Positions 63,961-64,000 of a stretch of DNA of 64,000 bases are shown piece after piece. A program made the position numbers and the translations under genes. The notes below the pieces were generated by a model. It was given only the letters and a program-made list of their open reading frames with translations. It did not search any database and was not told the DNA's origin. The DNA is taken from positions 1 through 64,000 of the forward strand of contig CAZLFA010000007.1 of the NCBI GenBank assembly GCA_964558665.1. The letters run 5' to 3'. Origin of the DNA: CAZLFA01 sp964558665. Lineage in GTDB: Bacteria > Desulfobacterota > Syntrophia > Syntrophales > PHBD01. Every line of letters starts with the position of its first letter. Position 1 is the stretch's first letter.

Positions 63961-64000
63961 ATGATATTGTTTTTAATGCCCGGTCGCGGCTTGATAAATT

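Overview
The window looks like a piece of the chromosome of a Gram-negative bacterium, most likely an anaerobic deltaproteobacterium (Desulfobacterota, Syntrophia-like). This rests on lptF, an L-Ara4N lipid A operon, a PagL-like outer membrane barrel, a PPDK/PEP-synthase regulatory protein, paired metK-ahcY, and the tight operons. The placement is inference. No rRNA, tRNA, CRISPR array or intact transposase was found.

Region 1 (about 1-22,010) is one long minus-strand surface-sugar locus of 21 genes. It starts with a nucleotidyltransferase, a LegB-like 4,6-dehydratase and a DegT aminotransferase. It continues through a PIG-L deacetylase, two methyltransferases, a WbqC protein, a GNAT acetyltransferase, a formyltransferase, a NeuB-type nonulosonate synthase, and SpsF- and SpsG-type enzymes. 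It ends with the HisH/HisF/WbpG amidination trio, a GT-B protein and a 1037-residue fusion protein. Five of the genes encode radical SAM proteins with SPASM-like cysteines. Together they look like a pathway for a nine-carbon (sialic/pseudaminic/legionaminic-like) sugar carrying unusual N-acyl, N-formyl, amidino or methyl groups, with radical chemistry not part of the known pathways. A 41-bp imperfect inverted repeat (35/41 identical) sits on both sides of the block. The block is visibly more AT-rich than what follows, at least at its two ends, suggesting acquisition as a unit. galE follows.

Region 2 (23,670-41,107) is housekeeping: pbpC, an orphan ribbon-helix-helix protein, uvrA, the mfd-PPIase-PPIase operon, the PPDK regulatory protein, a DUF502 membrane protein, a divergent metK with ahcY, then convergent enoyl-CoA hydratase and lptF. 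A 168-bp nested palindrome lies between ahcY and lptF.

Region 3 (41,512-49,231) holds an alpha/beta hydrolase and an arnT-arnB-arnC-arnA(N)-arnA(C)-arnD operon for adding L-Ara4N to lipid A, with ArnA split into two genes. A GspE/PilB-type ATPase and a secreted phospholipase C-like/TPR protein follow.

Region 4 (53,992-63,840) has a minus-strand operon of a hybrid sensor kinase (broken by a frameshift) and an ABC transporter. A divergent plus-strand operon encodes PHP hydrolase, GT4 glycosyltransferase, methyltransferase, alpha/alpha-toroid protein and hexapeptide acyltransferase. A PagL-like barrel gene with a clear promoter ends the window. GTGA, ATGA, TTGA or TAATG stop/start overlaps recur throughout and decide several start codons.
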